From assembly GCA_015709205.1 (NCBI GenBank), contig JACCQO010000010.1, positions 1 through 64,000 on the forward strand: a DNA stretch of 64,000 nt, written 5' to 3'. The notes beneath the pieces are model-generated. The model searched no databases and was not told the origin of the DNA. It saw only the letters and a program-made list of their open reading frames with translations. Numbering within the stretch: the first letter of the stretch is position 1; each line of letters begins with the position of its first letter. Source of the DNA: Desulfovibrionaceae bacterium. GTDB lineage: Bacteria; Desulfobacterota; Desulfovibrionia; Desulfovibrionales; Desulfovibrionaceae. Made by a program: the position numbers and the translations under genes. Below, in pieces: positions 25,927 through 34,613 of this stretch.

Positions 25927-27096
25927 ATGAAAAAAGGCTATTACGGAACCTTCGGCGGCCAGTTCGTGCCCGAGCTGCTCATGCCGCCGCTCATCGAACT
26001 GGAAAAGGCCTACCGGGACATCCTGCCCTCCAAACCCTTTCAGGACGAGCTGGGCGCGCTGCTGCGCGACTACGTGGGCCGCCCCAGCCCGCTCTACCGC
26101 TGCCCGAACCTCTCCAGGCGCCTCGGCTTCGACCTCTGGCTCAAGCGCGAGGATCTCAACCACTCGGGCGCGCACAAGATCAACAACACCATGGGCCAGG
26201 GCCTCCTGACCCGGCATATGGGCAAAAGGGTGCTCCTGGCCGAGACCGGCGCGGGCCAGCACGGCGTGGCCACGGCCACGGCCGCGGCCATGCTCGGCCT
26301 GGACTGCGTGGTCTACATGGGCGCGGTGGACGTGCACCGCCAGTCGCTCAACGTCAAGCGCATGGAGCTCATGGGCGCCACGGTGCACCCGGTCGAGTCC
26401 GGCACCAAGACCCTCAAGGACGCCACCAACGCGGCCCTGCGCCACTGGATCGCGGAGCAGCGCGACACGCACTACTGCATCGGCTCGGTGGTCGGGCCGC
26501 ACCCCTTCCCGGCCCTGGTGCGCGACCTCCAGGCCGTGATCAGCAAGGAGGCCCGGGCCCAGTTCCTGGAGGCCACGGGCGCGCTGCCGGACTACGTGGT
26601 GGCCTGCTGCGGCGGCGGTTCCAACGCCATGGGCGCGTTCCACCACTTCATCCCCGACGCCTCGGTCAAGCTCGTGGCCGTGGAGGCGGGCGGCTCGGGC
26701 GAGCCCGGCTGCCACCACTCCGCGGCCATCGGCAAGGGCACGCCCGGCGTGCTGCACGGCATGCACACCGAGCTGATCCAGACCGCCGACGGCCAGATCG
26801 AGCCCTCGCACTCCATCGCCGCCGGACTGGACTACCCGGGCGTGGGCCCGGAGCACGCCTGGCTGGCGGAGTCCGGCCGCGCGCACTACGGCCTGGTCCA
26901 CGACGCCGATGCCCTGGACGCCTTCAAGGTCCTGAGCCGCGAGGAGGGCATCATCCCGGCCCTGGAGAGTTCCCACGCCCTGGCCTGGGTGCTCAGGCAC
27001 CACGACGAGATCCCGGCGGGCGCCACGGTGATGGTCTGCCTCTCGGGCCGCGGCGACAAGGACCTGGACATCATGCAGGAGATGGGCCTGCTCTAA
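25927..27096 (+). CDS. trpB: Tryptophan synthase beta chain
   Basis: A 389-residue pyridoxal-phosphate enzyme. It begins GYYGTFGGQFVPELL. LKREDLNHSGAHKINN contains the PLP Lys, ETGAGQHGVATATAAAMLGL the substrate carboxylate loop, VACCGGGSNAMGAF the phosphate-binding glycines and LSGRGDKDL the C-terminal Ser. It lies 18 bp after trpF. Confidence 0.97.
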   Translation: MKKGYYGTFGGQFVPELLMPPLIELEKAYRDILPSKPFQDELGALLRDYVGRPSPLYRCPNLSRRLGFDLWLKREDLNHSGAHKINNTMGQGLLTRHMGKRVLLAETGAGQHGVATATAAAMLGLDCVVYMGAVDVHRQSLNVKRMELMGATVHPVESGTKTLKDATNAALRHWIAEQRDTHYCIGSVVGPHPFPALVRDLQAVISKEARAQFLEATGALPDYVVACCGGGSNAMGAFHHFIPDASVKLVAVEAGGSGEPGCHHSAAIGKGTPGVLHGMHTELIQTADGQIEPSHSIAAGLDYPGVGPEHAWLAESGRAHYGLVHDADALDAFKVLSREEGIIPALESSHALAWVLRHHDEIPAGATVMVCLSGRGDKDLDIMQEMGLL

Positions 27097-27144
27097 CCAC
27101 GCACCAACGGCCCCGAGGGGGCCTTTGCATTCACGAGGCGACCA

Positions 27145-27912
27145 ATGAACGAATCGAGACTGGAACAACGCATCCGCGCGGCCATGGCCAAGGGCCGCAA
27201 GGCGCTGATCCCCTTCCTGCCCGCCGGCTACCCGGACCTGGAACGGTTCTGGGACGAGCTGGCGGCGCTGGACGCGGGCGGCGCGGACATCATCGAGATC
27301 GGCGTGCCCTTCTCCGACCCCGTGGCCGACGGCCCGGTGGTGGAGCGGGCCTCCCTGCACTGCCTGGAACTGGGCGTGAGCCTGGCCTGGATCATCGCGG
27401 AGCTGAAGAAGCGCCGCGCGTCCATCGGCGCGGAAATCGTGCTCATGGGCTACATGAACCCCTTCCTGCAGTACGGATTCGAGCGACTGGCCGCGGACGC
27501 GGCCGACGCGGGCGTGGCCGGGCTGATCATCCCGGACCTGCCCTACGAGGAGGCCATGGACGTCAAGCGCACCCTGGGCGCGCGCGGCATCGACCTGGTC
27601 TACCTGGTGGGCCTGAACACCGAGGGCGAGCGGCTGGCCATGTACGCCGCCGACGCCGCGGGCTTCGCCTATTTCGTGTCCGTGCTGGGCACCACGGGCG
27701 TGCGCGAGACCCTGCCAGAGGAGATCACGGCCAAGCTGGCCGCGGCCAAGAAGACCTTCCGAGTGCCCCTGGCCCTGGGCTTCGGCATCAAAACCCCGGA
27801 ACAGCTCGCGGCCTACGGCGACGACCTGGACGCCGTGGTCTTCGGCTCGGCCCTGATCCGGCACATCGAGGAGGGCGGCACGGCCGCCGAATTCATGCGG
27901 CGCTGGGCCTAG
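27145..27912 (+). CDS. trpA: Tryptophan synthase alpha chain
   Basis: A 255-residue TIM barrel. ALIPFLPAGYPDLE, DIIEIGVPFSDPVADGPVV with the catalytic Glu, VLMGYMNPFLQYG, GLIIPDLPYEEA with the catalytic Asp, and ALGFGIKTPEQL are all typical. It is the last gene of the operon and is followed by a terminator 22 bp after the stop. Confidence 0.97.
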   Translation: MNESRLEQRIRAAMAKGRKALIPFLPAGYPDLERFWDELAALDAGGADIIEIGVPFSDPVADGPVVERASLHCLELGVSLAWIIAELKKRRASIGAEIVLMGYMNPFLQYGFERLAADAADAGVAGLIIPDLPYEEAMDVKRTLGARGIDLVYLVGLNTEGERLAMYAADAAGFAYFVSVLGTTGVRETLPEEITAKLAAAKKTFRVPLALGFGIKTPEQLAAYGDDLDAVVFGSALIRHIEEGGTAAEFMRRWA

Positions 27913-27934
27913 CCCGCGTCCGCCGCACGCAAGG

Positions 27935-27970
27935 GGCCGCGCGGACCACGAGGCCGGCGCGGCCTTTTTT
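27935..27970 (+). terminator. Terminator of the aromatic operon
   Basis: GGCCGCGC (27935-27942) pairs with GCGCGGCC (27957-27964), followed by TTTTTT. Confidence 0.85.
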
Positions 27971-28093
27971 GCGGCCCGAGGGCAGCCGGGGCCACCTTGG
28001 GCCGTCTCCCGGCGGCCCAAGGGGAACAAATCCTTCCCGTCCTGGAAGGATAAGGCTATGGATACGCCGCACGCAACGTGCTAGGCTTTCAAG

Positions 28094-29005
28094 ATGGACA
28101 ATTCCGACATGCGCATGCGCGCGCTCCGCTTCCGCACCCTTGCGGCGCTTCTGCCCGGCTTGGCCCTGATCCTGGTCCTGGCCCTGCCGTCCGCGGCGTT
28201 CCCGGCCGGGACGGCCCTGGCCGCCGATGCACCCGCCCCCGGCGCGGGGGGAGCGGCCCCGGGGCCGCAGGGGCTGCACATCGCCTGCGACATCTGGCCG
28301 CCCTACCAGTTTTCCGCGCAAGGGCGGCTCACCGGCTTCAGCACCGAGGTGGTCCGGGCCGTGCTCGCGCGCCTGCACGCGCCCATCGCCTCGCTGGAGT
28401 CCTTCCCCTGGCACCGCGCCCTGGACATGCTCCTGGAAGGCCGCACCGACGCCCTGTTCTCGGCCAACTGGACCCGCCGCCGGGCCGTGCTGGCCCATTA
28501 TCCGGCCGAACCGCTGGTGAAGTCGCCCTGGGTGGTCTGGACACGCGCCGACGCGCACATCGCCTACAAGGAAATAAGCGACCTCGCGCCGCTGCGCGTG
28601 GGCGTGGTCAACGGCTACAGCTACACGTCGGAGCTGTGGGTCTTTTTGCAGCAGCACGGCAACTACGAGGCCGTGGCCGACGACGAGACCAACTTTCGCA
28701 AGCTGGCCATGGGACGCGTGGACGCCGTGGTGGCCGAGCTGCACAACGGCCGCCACCTGCTCGCGCAACTGGGCCTCACGGGCATCGAGCCGCGCGAGGA
28801 CGCGCCCATCAAGACCGACGGGCTGTACATCCTCTTTGCCAAGAACCGTGTGCCCGAGGCCTTTGTGCGCCGCTTTTCCGAGGAACTGCGCCGGTTCCGC
28901 GCGAGCTCCGACTACTCGGCCCTGCGCAAGGCCTTTTTGACCCCGGCCCCGGCCCCGGCCCGGCCGGACGCGCCCGAGACCGCCGCGCCGGCCCGACAGC
29001 CCTGA
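28094..29005 (+). CDS. Periplasmic solute-binding protein, family 3 (SBP_bac_3-like)
   Basis: A 303-residue exported protein. The N-terminus carries a long hydrophobic signal (TLAALLPGLALILVLALPSAAFPAGTALA). The mature part starts LHIACDIWPPYQF, followed by GFSTEVVRAVLARL, LDMLLEGRTDALFSANWTRRR and VGVVNGYSYTSEL, the usual order in family 3 amino acid-binding proteins. No permease or ATPase gene is adjacent, so it may be an orphan binding or sensing protein. The C-terminus is rich in Pro and Ala. Confidence 0.75.
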   Translation: MDNSDMRMRALRFRTLAALLPGLALILVLALPSAAFPAGTALAADAPAPGAGGAAPGPQGLHIACDIWPPYQFSAQGRLTGFSTEVVRAVLARLHAPIASLESFPWHRALDMLLEGRTDALFSANWTRRRAVLAHYPAEPLVKSPWVVWTRADAHIAYKEISDLAPLRVGVVNGYSYTSELWVFLQQHGNYEAVADDETNFRKLAMGRVDAVVAELHNGRHLLAQLGLTGIEPREDAPIKTDGLYILFAKNRVPEAFVRRFSEELRRFRASSDYSALRKAFLTPAPAPARPDAPETAAPARQP

Positions 29006-29268
29006 CCCGAAGGCCCGGGCCGTCCGCCGGGCCCGCCGTCCGTTCGCCGCACCCTCCCCTGTTCCGAAATCGCCGCAGGACCGCTCGCCCCGATGCGGCC
29101 GAAGGGCCGCGCCACGGGCCGGTGCGCAGGCGCGGGTTCGTGCTGGCTTTTGCGGCGGACCCGGTCTATGCGTGGCCCTGGCGGACACGAACTGCGGCCC
29201 CGGAACACCGCGGGCGCGCTGCGCGAGTCCGGAATGCCGCGGGGAAGCGGAAACGGAGGCGGTTGGGG

Positions 29269-30234
29269 ATGTGGTTTCTCTTTGCCCTGGGCACGGCCTT
29301 TTTCCAGGCCGTCAAGGACGTGTTCATCAAGCGCAGCAATGGGCGCAGCAATGGGCGCGCCGGCGGAAGCGCCGGGGCACACGGCGCCAACGGCGCAGGC
29401 GCGGCGGCGGCGGTCCCTGGCCCGTCCGGCCTGGCCCTGTGCTGGGCCTTCACCTGGGCCACGTCGGCCCTGCTCTGGCTGGGCGTGGCGGCCACGGGCG
29501 CGCCGGAGATCGGGCCGGACTTCTGGCCCGCGCTGGCCGCGAGCACGGTGTTCAACTGCGTGGCCCTGGTGCTCTACTTCCAGGCCCTGTCGCGTTCGGA
29601 CCTCTCCCTGACCGCGCCCATGCTCACCTTCACGCCCCTGTTCATGCTCCTGACCTCGCCGCTGATCCTGGGCGAGTACCCGCGCCCCCTGGGCCTGACG
29701 GGCATCGTCTGCATCGTGGCGGGCTCCTACGTCCTGAGCCTGGGCGCAGGCGGCGCACCGGGCGGGCCCAACGGCCGACGCCGGGGGCTGCTCGCGCCGC
29801 TCCGGGCCCTGCTGGCCGACCACGGCCCGCGGCGCATGCTCGCGGTGGCGGTCATCTGGTCGGTTTCCGCCAATTTCGACAAGATCGGGGTGCCCGCCTC
29901 CGGCCCCATCTTCTGGCCTGCGGCGCTGTTCACCAGCGTGGGGCTGGTGCTCGCGCCCGTGGCCCTGCTGCACGAGGGCGCGGCGCTGGGGCGCCTGCGC
30001 ACGCACGGCGCGGCGGTGCTGGCCATGGGCGCGGCCGAGGCGGTCTCCGTGGTCCTGCAGATGCACGCCCTGACCCTGGCGCTGGCGCCCTACGTCATCG
30101 CGGTCAAGCGGCTCTCCGCCGTGTTCGGCGTGGCCTTCGGCGCACTGCTCCTGGGCGAGCGCAACCTCGGCCGTCGGCTCGCGGGCGCGCTGCTGATGGT
30201 CGCGGGCGTGGCCTGCATCACCCTGTGGGGCTGA
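29269..30234 (+). CDS. EamA-family (drug/metabolite transporter) membrane protein
   Basis: A 321-residue protein with about ten hydrophobic helices in two EamA-like halves. MWFLFALGTAFFQAVKDVFIKR starts the first half; the second starts near DHGPRRMLAVAVIWSVSANFDKIG. A motif VIAVKRLSAVFGVAFGALLLGE near the C-terminus is common to the family's last helices. Between helices 1 and 2 lies a Gly/Ala/Asn-rich insert coded by a small repeat (GRSNGRAGGSAG). GGAGG lies 9 nt before the ATG. The substrate is unknown. Confidence 0.75.
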   Translation: MWFLFALGTAFFQAVKDVFIKRSNGRSNGRAGGSAGAHGANGAGAAAAVPGPSGLALCWAFTWATSALLWLGVAATGAPEIGPDFWPALAASTVFNCVALVLYFQALSRSDLSLTAPMLTFTPLFMLLTSPLILGEYPRPLGLTGIVCIVAGSYVLSLGAGGAPGGPNGRRRGLLAPLRALLADHGPRRMLAVAVIWSVSANFDKIGVPASGPIFWPAALFTSVGLVLAPVALLHEGAALGRLRTHGAAVLAMGAAEAVSVVLQMHALTLALAPYVIAVKRLSAVFGVAFGALLLGERNLGRRLAGALLMVAGVACITLWG

Positions 30235-30584
30235 CGGCGCGGCCCCACGCCCGGAGCCGTTCCGGAGGCCGGAGGGTTGTGGATCGAGGCACCCTGTCCG
30301 GCGGACGAACCAGGGGGATGGGCGGCCCGCGAGGTGGGCAAGCCGCCGCGAACGAAAGGAATCGCGACGAGTGAGCGCGCGGCGCGGGCGCTCCGCGAGG
30401 AAGCGTTCGCGCATCTTCGGGCCCCGGCGGCGCCCGGCCGTGCGCACGCCGGGCGCGCGGCCCGTCTCCGACCGAAGCCCCACCGCAGCGCATCCGGCCC
30501 ACCGGACCTCCCTGGCCTCGCCACCTCACCCGGCGCGCCTCCCGGCCTTTCGACCGCGCCCCCCGAAACCGCGCCCCGCGCGCG
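30235..30584. other. Intergenic region without a supported gene
   Basis: About 350 bp of GC-rich sequence between the convergent EamA and ferredoxin genes. Several frames are open on both strands, but none has a binding site or recognisable content. The ferredoxin terminator bounds it on the right. Confidence 0.5.
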
Positions 30585-30620
30585 CAAAAAAAAAAGCGCC
30601 GGAATCGCTTCCGACGCTTT
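30585..30620 (-). terminator. Terminator of the ferredoxin gene
   Basis: On the minus strand AGCGTCGGAAGCGATTCCGGCGCT forms a hairpin, followed by a run of ten T (30586-30595 on the plus strand are A). It lies 25 nt after the ferredoxin stop. Confidence 0.9.
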
Positions 30621-30644
30621 ATGACCTTGTTGTCTTCGGGGAGG

Positions 30645-31020
<376 letters not shown>

Positions 31021-31076
31021 TGTTTTCCCGCTGCCGGGCGCGACCATCGCGCCGAGGTGGCGACTTCCATACGCGC

Positions 31077-31154
31077 GTCCCCATCGTCTAGCCTGGCCCA
31101 GGACACCGGCCTTTCACGCCGGCGACAGGGGTTCAAATCCCCTTGGGGACGCCA
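31077..31154 (+). tRNA. tRNA-Glu (anticodon UUC), island attachment site
   Basis: The cloverleaf is complete: acceptor GTCCCCA/TGGGGAC, anticodon stem CCGGC/GCCGG around the loop CTTTCAC (anticodon TTC), T arm AGGGG-TTCAAAT-CCCCT, discriminator G, and CCA encoded at 31152-31154. Its 3' half from 31108 is the left end of a genomic island; an imperfect copy of the same 47 bp lies at 48734-48780. Confidence 0.95.
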
Positions 31155-31162
31155 CGAAAAAT

Positions 31163-31198
31163 CGGACGGTTGGGTACTAATCCTAGCCGTCCTTTCTT
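31163..31198 (+). terminator. Terminator after tRNA-Glu
   Basis: GGACGG and CCGTCC bracket a short loop and are followed by TTTCTTTT. It lies inside the island, so the island supplies the present tRNA terminator. Confidence 0.6.
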
Positions 31199-32311
31199 TT
31201 GTCCCAGATTTTTCCACCCGCACTTCCACCCTACGGGATAAAAACCAGTAGGGGACTCCTTCTTCTCCAAAGAGCCCATCCCCGGCTTCCTGTGGCCCCT
31301 CCTTTCTCGTCGCTCAGGGCAACGCCCCTCCCAGGCGAGTGTTACCAGCCCGTCCTTCCATCTCCGGGCTGAAGGTAGCCCCTCGCCGGCCCCCCACCAT
31401 CAGTTGCGGGGGTTGGCCAGGCGACATGCCAGGGCTACCTTGCTCTCCTCGTGGAGGACGATGAAAAAATCGTGCTCAGGAGTTCAGCCCGACTTCCGGA
31501 AAGGCTCGCCGGTTTGCCCGCACCGGGTTCCTCGGGAGTGAGGACTATGGGAGTTGGAGCCGTCTCCCAAGCTGCGATTGCCGGGCTTTTTCATGTCTTG
31601 CATCTGCCTGGCTACTCCCCCGAAAACACCTTCACCTTGCCCCCGCCTGCCCATCCGGGGCCGTGGCAGGGCCTCCAGGATTTCTGTCAAGCCCCCGGGC
31701 GTCTCGGATATGCCATCCAGGCTGCCAGACCGTGGCGTACGACACTCCCTCGCGCGTACTGTTTTCGTTTGGGAGCGGCGGCTTCATACGGTTCTGGACC
31801 GTCGGCCGCGGGAGGACGCACTGTCCTTGAGTTCCCCCCGGGGGGGAGAAATATGTTGTTCGAGTCTACGGGGTGGCCGCCGAGGGAGCCCCGTGGAGCT
31901 GTCGTGCCGGTTCGCCGGATGAGACGATGGCCTGCCCCTGACGTCAAGGTTAGACGGTCCCCGGCCGCCGGCCTGCGGTCTCTTGCGCCCCCCAGCGGAC
32001 GGGTAAACCATACTTGTTGCCGTTGGCCAGAATCAGGCCGGCAAGCTTGACGAACGAAAAGGTTCGTTTTTGCAGCGGGCTTCTGGCGTATGATTTGCTT
32101 TCTCCACCGCAAAAGCAAAAAGGCTCACGGGTTACATCCCGCAAGCCCTTTTTCGACATTGAATCCAGGCAACATGATCATCTCATGGCCCCATAAGTGG
32201 GAAGGCCTTCGACCTTCACTCGTTGTCCTCCAACGTCTTTTTGCAGACCGGTTCACCATTCGCGTGAACGCATTGCATGTAGTTATACCAGCAAATTCAA
32301 CATCATGAATA
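31199..32311. other. 1.1-kb left-end island region without a recognised gene
   Basis: No frame here has a binding site plus recognisable content. The sequence is not simple: it has hairpins (for example GAGGACGAT...ATCGTGCTC near 31449-31475) and many short open frames on both strands. A 69-codon minus-strand frame at 31950-32159 (SYARSPLQKRTFSFVKLAGLILANGNKYGLPV) has balanced amino acid content and might be a gene fragment. A decayed mobile element or a structured RNA are both possible; I cannot identify either. Confidence 0.4.
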
Positions 32312-32794
32312 TCAGTACCCGATAATTTGCGTGATCGGGATGGTCACGCCGTACCAGGATTCGAAATACTCCCTCCATGATCCGGCTGTTGCCTTGACGA
32401 GCGTCTTCATGCTGAAGGAGGTGGCAAAAAACATCACATCCTGCCCTGCGATGGTCGCCGTAACAAGATTGGCCTTTCCCATTCTACGAGCATCCTTCAC
32501 TTGCTGCTCCGTCAGGGATTTTCTGATCAAATCGCCGATGGCGTCCTGATCGTCGGGACTGCCAAGAACGATGAACCGCTGGAGTCCCTTTGTCTTCTGC
32601 AACTCGTCAGGCGTAATATGCACGATCTTGACACCGTCGTTCGCCAGGTAGGCCCGCATCCCCGTGATCTGTTCGAAAATCGTATCGCGGGCCACGAAAT
32701 ACGCTACGTCGTCCTCAGCGTGCGCCAACATCGGCAACGCCGACAGGAAAGCGACGACGAACGCCATGGCGGCAGAGAGATAAATCCTCTTCAT
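32312..32794 (-). CDS. Exported protein of unknown function, last gene of the leftward operon
   Basis: A 160-residue protein with a clear signal peptide (AAMAFVVAFLSALPMLAHA, cleavage before EDD). The mature domain of about 135 residues alternates strands and helices: VAYFVARDTIFEQITGMRAYL, VKIVHITPDELQ, FIVLGSPDDQDAIGDLI, ATIAGQDVMFFAT. I do not recognise the family. AAGGAG precedes the ATG. It is the fourth gene of a set that starts at 36056 and is separated from ASST-like gene 1 by about 60 bp. Confidence 0.75.
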   Translation of the reverse strand: MKRIYLSAAMAFVVAFLSALPMLAHAEDDVAYFVARDTIFEQITGMRAYLANDGVKIVHITPDELQKTKGLQRFIVLGSPDDQDAIGDLIRKSLTEQQVKDARRMGKANLVTATIAGQDVMFFATSFSMKTLVKATAGSWREYFESWYGVTIPITQIIGY

Positions 32795-32855
32795 CTGGAT
32801 GCTCCTTAGAAATCCGGGCTGGCCCCGGGAGGGGCCAGCCCGGAATAGAGGGATG

Positions 32856-34178
32856 TTACTTCACCGCCCCGGGGACATGGAAGTCGACATTGGCGGGCGG
32901 AATCACGGCGTAGGGCGTGCAGACACGCTTGATGGCCTTCATCTGCGGACAATAGTCATCCGCGTAGATCCGACTCCGCTGGCTGAAGCCCGGCATCACG
33001 TATTCCCACACGATCTCCCCACCTTCCGGATTGTTCGGGTCATGGGTCACTTCGAACAGGCGGCCGGCATTGTCTTCCGAGATGAAGGTGTTGCCGTTGG
33101 GCAGGCGGCTTTCCGAGCCCATCGTCTTGCTGAAGAAGTGCATGTTGGAATAGCCCTTGGTTTCATACATCCAGGCTATATCGCCGGAAACGGGGTTGAG
33201 CTCGACAATCGCGGTCTGGCCGACGCGATCGCGCGTCTTGGGAAACAGGCCATTGTCGAAGATCAGGATGTTGCCCGCGCCGGGCAGTCCCTTTTCCACC
33301 ATCGTGGGCTCGTGGCAATGCTGCAGGCCGGTTTTGTAGCCATGGCCACCGGACCAGACCACCTTGCCTGTCTTCCGATCGATGATGTAGATTTCGTCCA
33401 AGTTTCTGGGGTTGATGAGCAGGTTGCCCGGGGCAAACCGTTTGTCACCGCCGTCGAACCACTTGTTCTCGGGCAGTTCCTGGATGCTGTTCATGTGCGT
33501 CCAGTCATTGATCGGGCACATCGGGGAAAACATGTTGACGTCAAGATGTTCCCAGGTTTTCCATTCGGAAACGGTCTTTCCCGTCTTCGGGTTGACTTCC
33601 ATGACCACGTCGCCGCGCATATTCGTCTTGGAGCGCTTGAGCGACCCCCACCACGGGATTTCCACGTCCTTGATCTTCGCGAGATAGCTCTTGGGCAAGG
33701 TCGTGTAGGCCGGGAACATGATATTCCCGTTCTTCAACTTGATGACCTCGTTGTGCCAATCAAGGCCTTGCGGGACTTGGTATTCCCAGACCACTTTCCC
33801 CTCCCACGACAACTCCCGAATCGTCGTGGGGTGAGACTCGGTCAGCGCCTTTTTGGCCGCCATGTCAATATAGCTGGAAGCCAGCAGCAGATCGCCGTTT
33901 TCGAGCAGCCTGGCGCGCAGATTCGCGTGGTTCTTCTCCACCGGCCACCTGTTATATTCGTTGCCGTTCCTGTCCATCACCGCGACATGGTCGGGGTGCA
34001 CGGCCAGAACGAACACATTGGCCTGCGCCAGCTCGGGTTTGAAGATCGTCGTCCCCGTAGGATATACGGTTGACCGCGCCAAGGCGCTTGAGCCGATAAG
34101 CAGACACATTGTCAGGGCAAGCAGGCCTGTCAGGACCTTGCTGCCCCCAATCGGATTTTTCACGAAAACGCAATTCAT
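32856..34178 (-). CDS. Exported arylsulfotransferase-like protein 1
   Basis: A 440-residue exported protein. A Sec signal (VLTGLLALTMCLLIGSSALA) precedes the mature start STVYPTGTTIFKP. Repeated blocks such as VMDRNGNEYNRW, ELSWEGKVVWEYQVPQGLDWHNEV, DWTHMNSIQELPENKW, HCHEPTMVEKGLPGAGNILIFDNG, ESRLPNGNTFISEDNAGRLFEVT and GEIVWEYVMPG are blades of the beta-propeller of the arylsulfate sulfotransferase families. The His before the GNILIFDNG strand and the H-x-N motif correspond to the general region of the catalytic centre in E. coli ASST. That family moves sulfuryl groups between phenols without PAPS. Activity is not proven, since distant propellers share this framework. Confidence 0.7.
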   Translation of the reverse strand: MNCVFVKNPIGGSKVLTGLLALTMCLLIGSSALARSTVYPTGTTIFKPELAQANVFVLAVHPDHVAVMDRNGNEYNRWPVEKNHANLRARLLENGDLLLASSYIDMAAKKALTESHPTTIRELSWEGKVVWEYQVPQGLDWHNEVIKLKNGNIMFPAYTTLPKSYLAKIKDVEIPWWGSLKRSKTNMRGDVVMEVNPKTGKTVSEWKTWEHLDVNMFSPMCPINDWTHMNSIQELPENKWFDGGDKRFAPGNLLINPRNLDEIYIIDRKTGKVVWSGGHGYKTGLQHCHEPTMVEKGLPGAGNILIFDNGLFPKTRDRVGQTAIVELNPVSGDIAWMYETKGYSNMHFFSKTMGSESRLPNGNTFISEDNAGRLFEVTHDPNNPEGGEIVWEYVMPGFSQRSRIYADDYCPQMKAIKRVCTPYAVIPPANVDFHVPGAVK

Positions 34179-34216
34179 GTTTTTCCTCCGTCTACAGTTG
34201 TATTATCCTATACCGT

Positions 34217-34240
34217 GATGCAATAAATTTCGATTGCATC
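34217..34240 (-). other. Intergenic hairpin in the leftward operon
   Basis: GATGCAAT and ATTGCATC flank an 8-nt loop in the 76-bp gap between the helix-hairpin-helix gene and ASST-like gene 1. No T-run follows, so it is more likely an RNA processing or stability element than a terminator. Confidence 0.5.
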
Positions 34241-34254
34241 GCTCAAAAACATTG

Positions 34255-34587
34255 CTAGCACTTTGAAGGCGCAAGGGCTGGCACTGCATCTGGGTCATGC
34301 ACTACATCACCATCCTTGAGGACCGGGTTCAGTTCTTCAAGATAATCATTCGTCATTCCCGGGACATTCAACAGAGCATCTGGTGTCTTGAAAGGACCGT
34401 GCTCGTCACGGTATTTGACGATGGACTTTGCCAACTCCATGGGGATTTCGACATCGTCCATCGTGGCGATTTGTTCCGCTGTTGCCTTGTTGAAACTTAC
34501 TACACCACCATGAGCAAGACAGAATGAAATAAACATGCAGCATGCAATCGTAGCCATAATCAATATTTTAATCATATTTGCAATCAT
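34255..34587 (-). CDS. Exported ComEA-like helix-hairpin-helix protein 1
   Basis: A 110-residue protein with an N-terminal signal (MIKILIMATIACCMFISFCLAHG). The mature part reads FNKATAEQIATMDDVEIPMELAKSIVKYRDEHGPFKTPDALLNVPGM, the paired helix-hairpin-helix pattern of ComEA and related proteins (usual form N-x-A-x-x-x-x-L, then I-x-x-Y-R-x-x-x-G-x-F). The C-terminal tail is acidic and Pro-rich and ends in Cys. ComEA binds DNA during transformation, but no other competence gene is here. The island has a second protein of this kind (44490). The codons are more AT-rich than those of the flanking chromosome. Confidence 0.75.
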   Translation of the reverse strand: MIANMIKILIMATIACCMFISFCLAHGGVVSFNKATAEQIATMDDVEIPMELAKSIVKYRDEHGPFKTPDALLNVPGMTNDYLEELNPVLKDGDVVHDPDAVPALAPSKC

Positions 34588-34613
34588 GTTCTCTCTCCTT
34601 TTATTATCTTGAA

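Noticed and set aside
31451..32050. A 199-codon plus-strand frame in the left-end region
   Set aside because: No binding site; overlapping frames of equal length exist on both strands, and the content is not protein-like.
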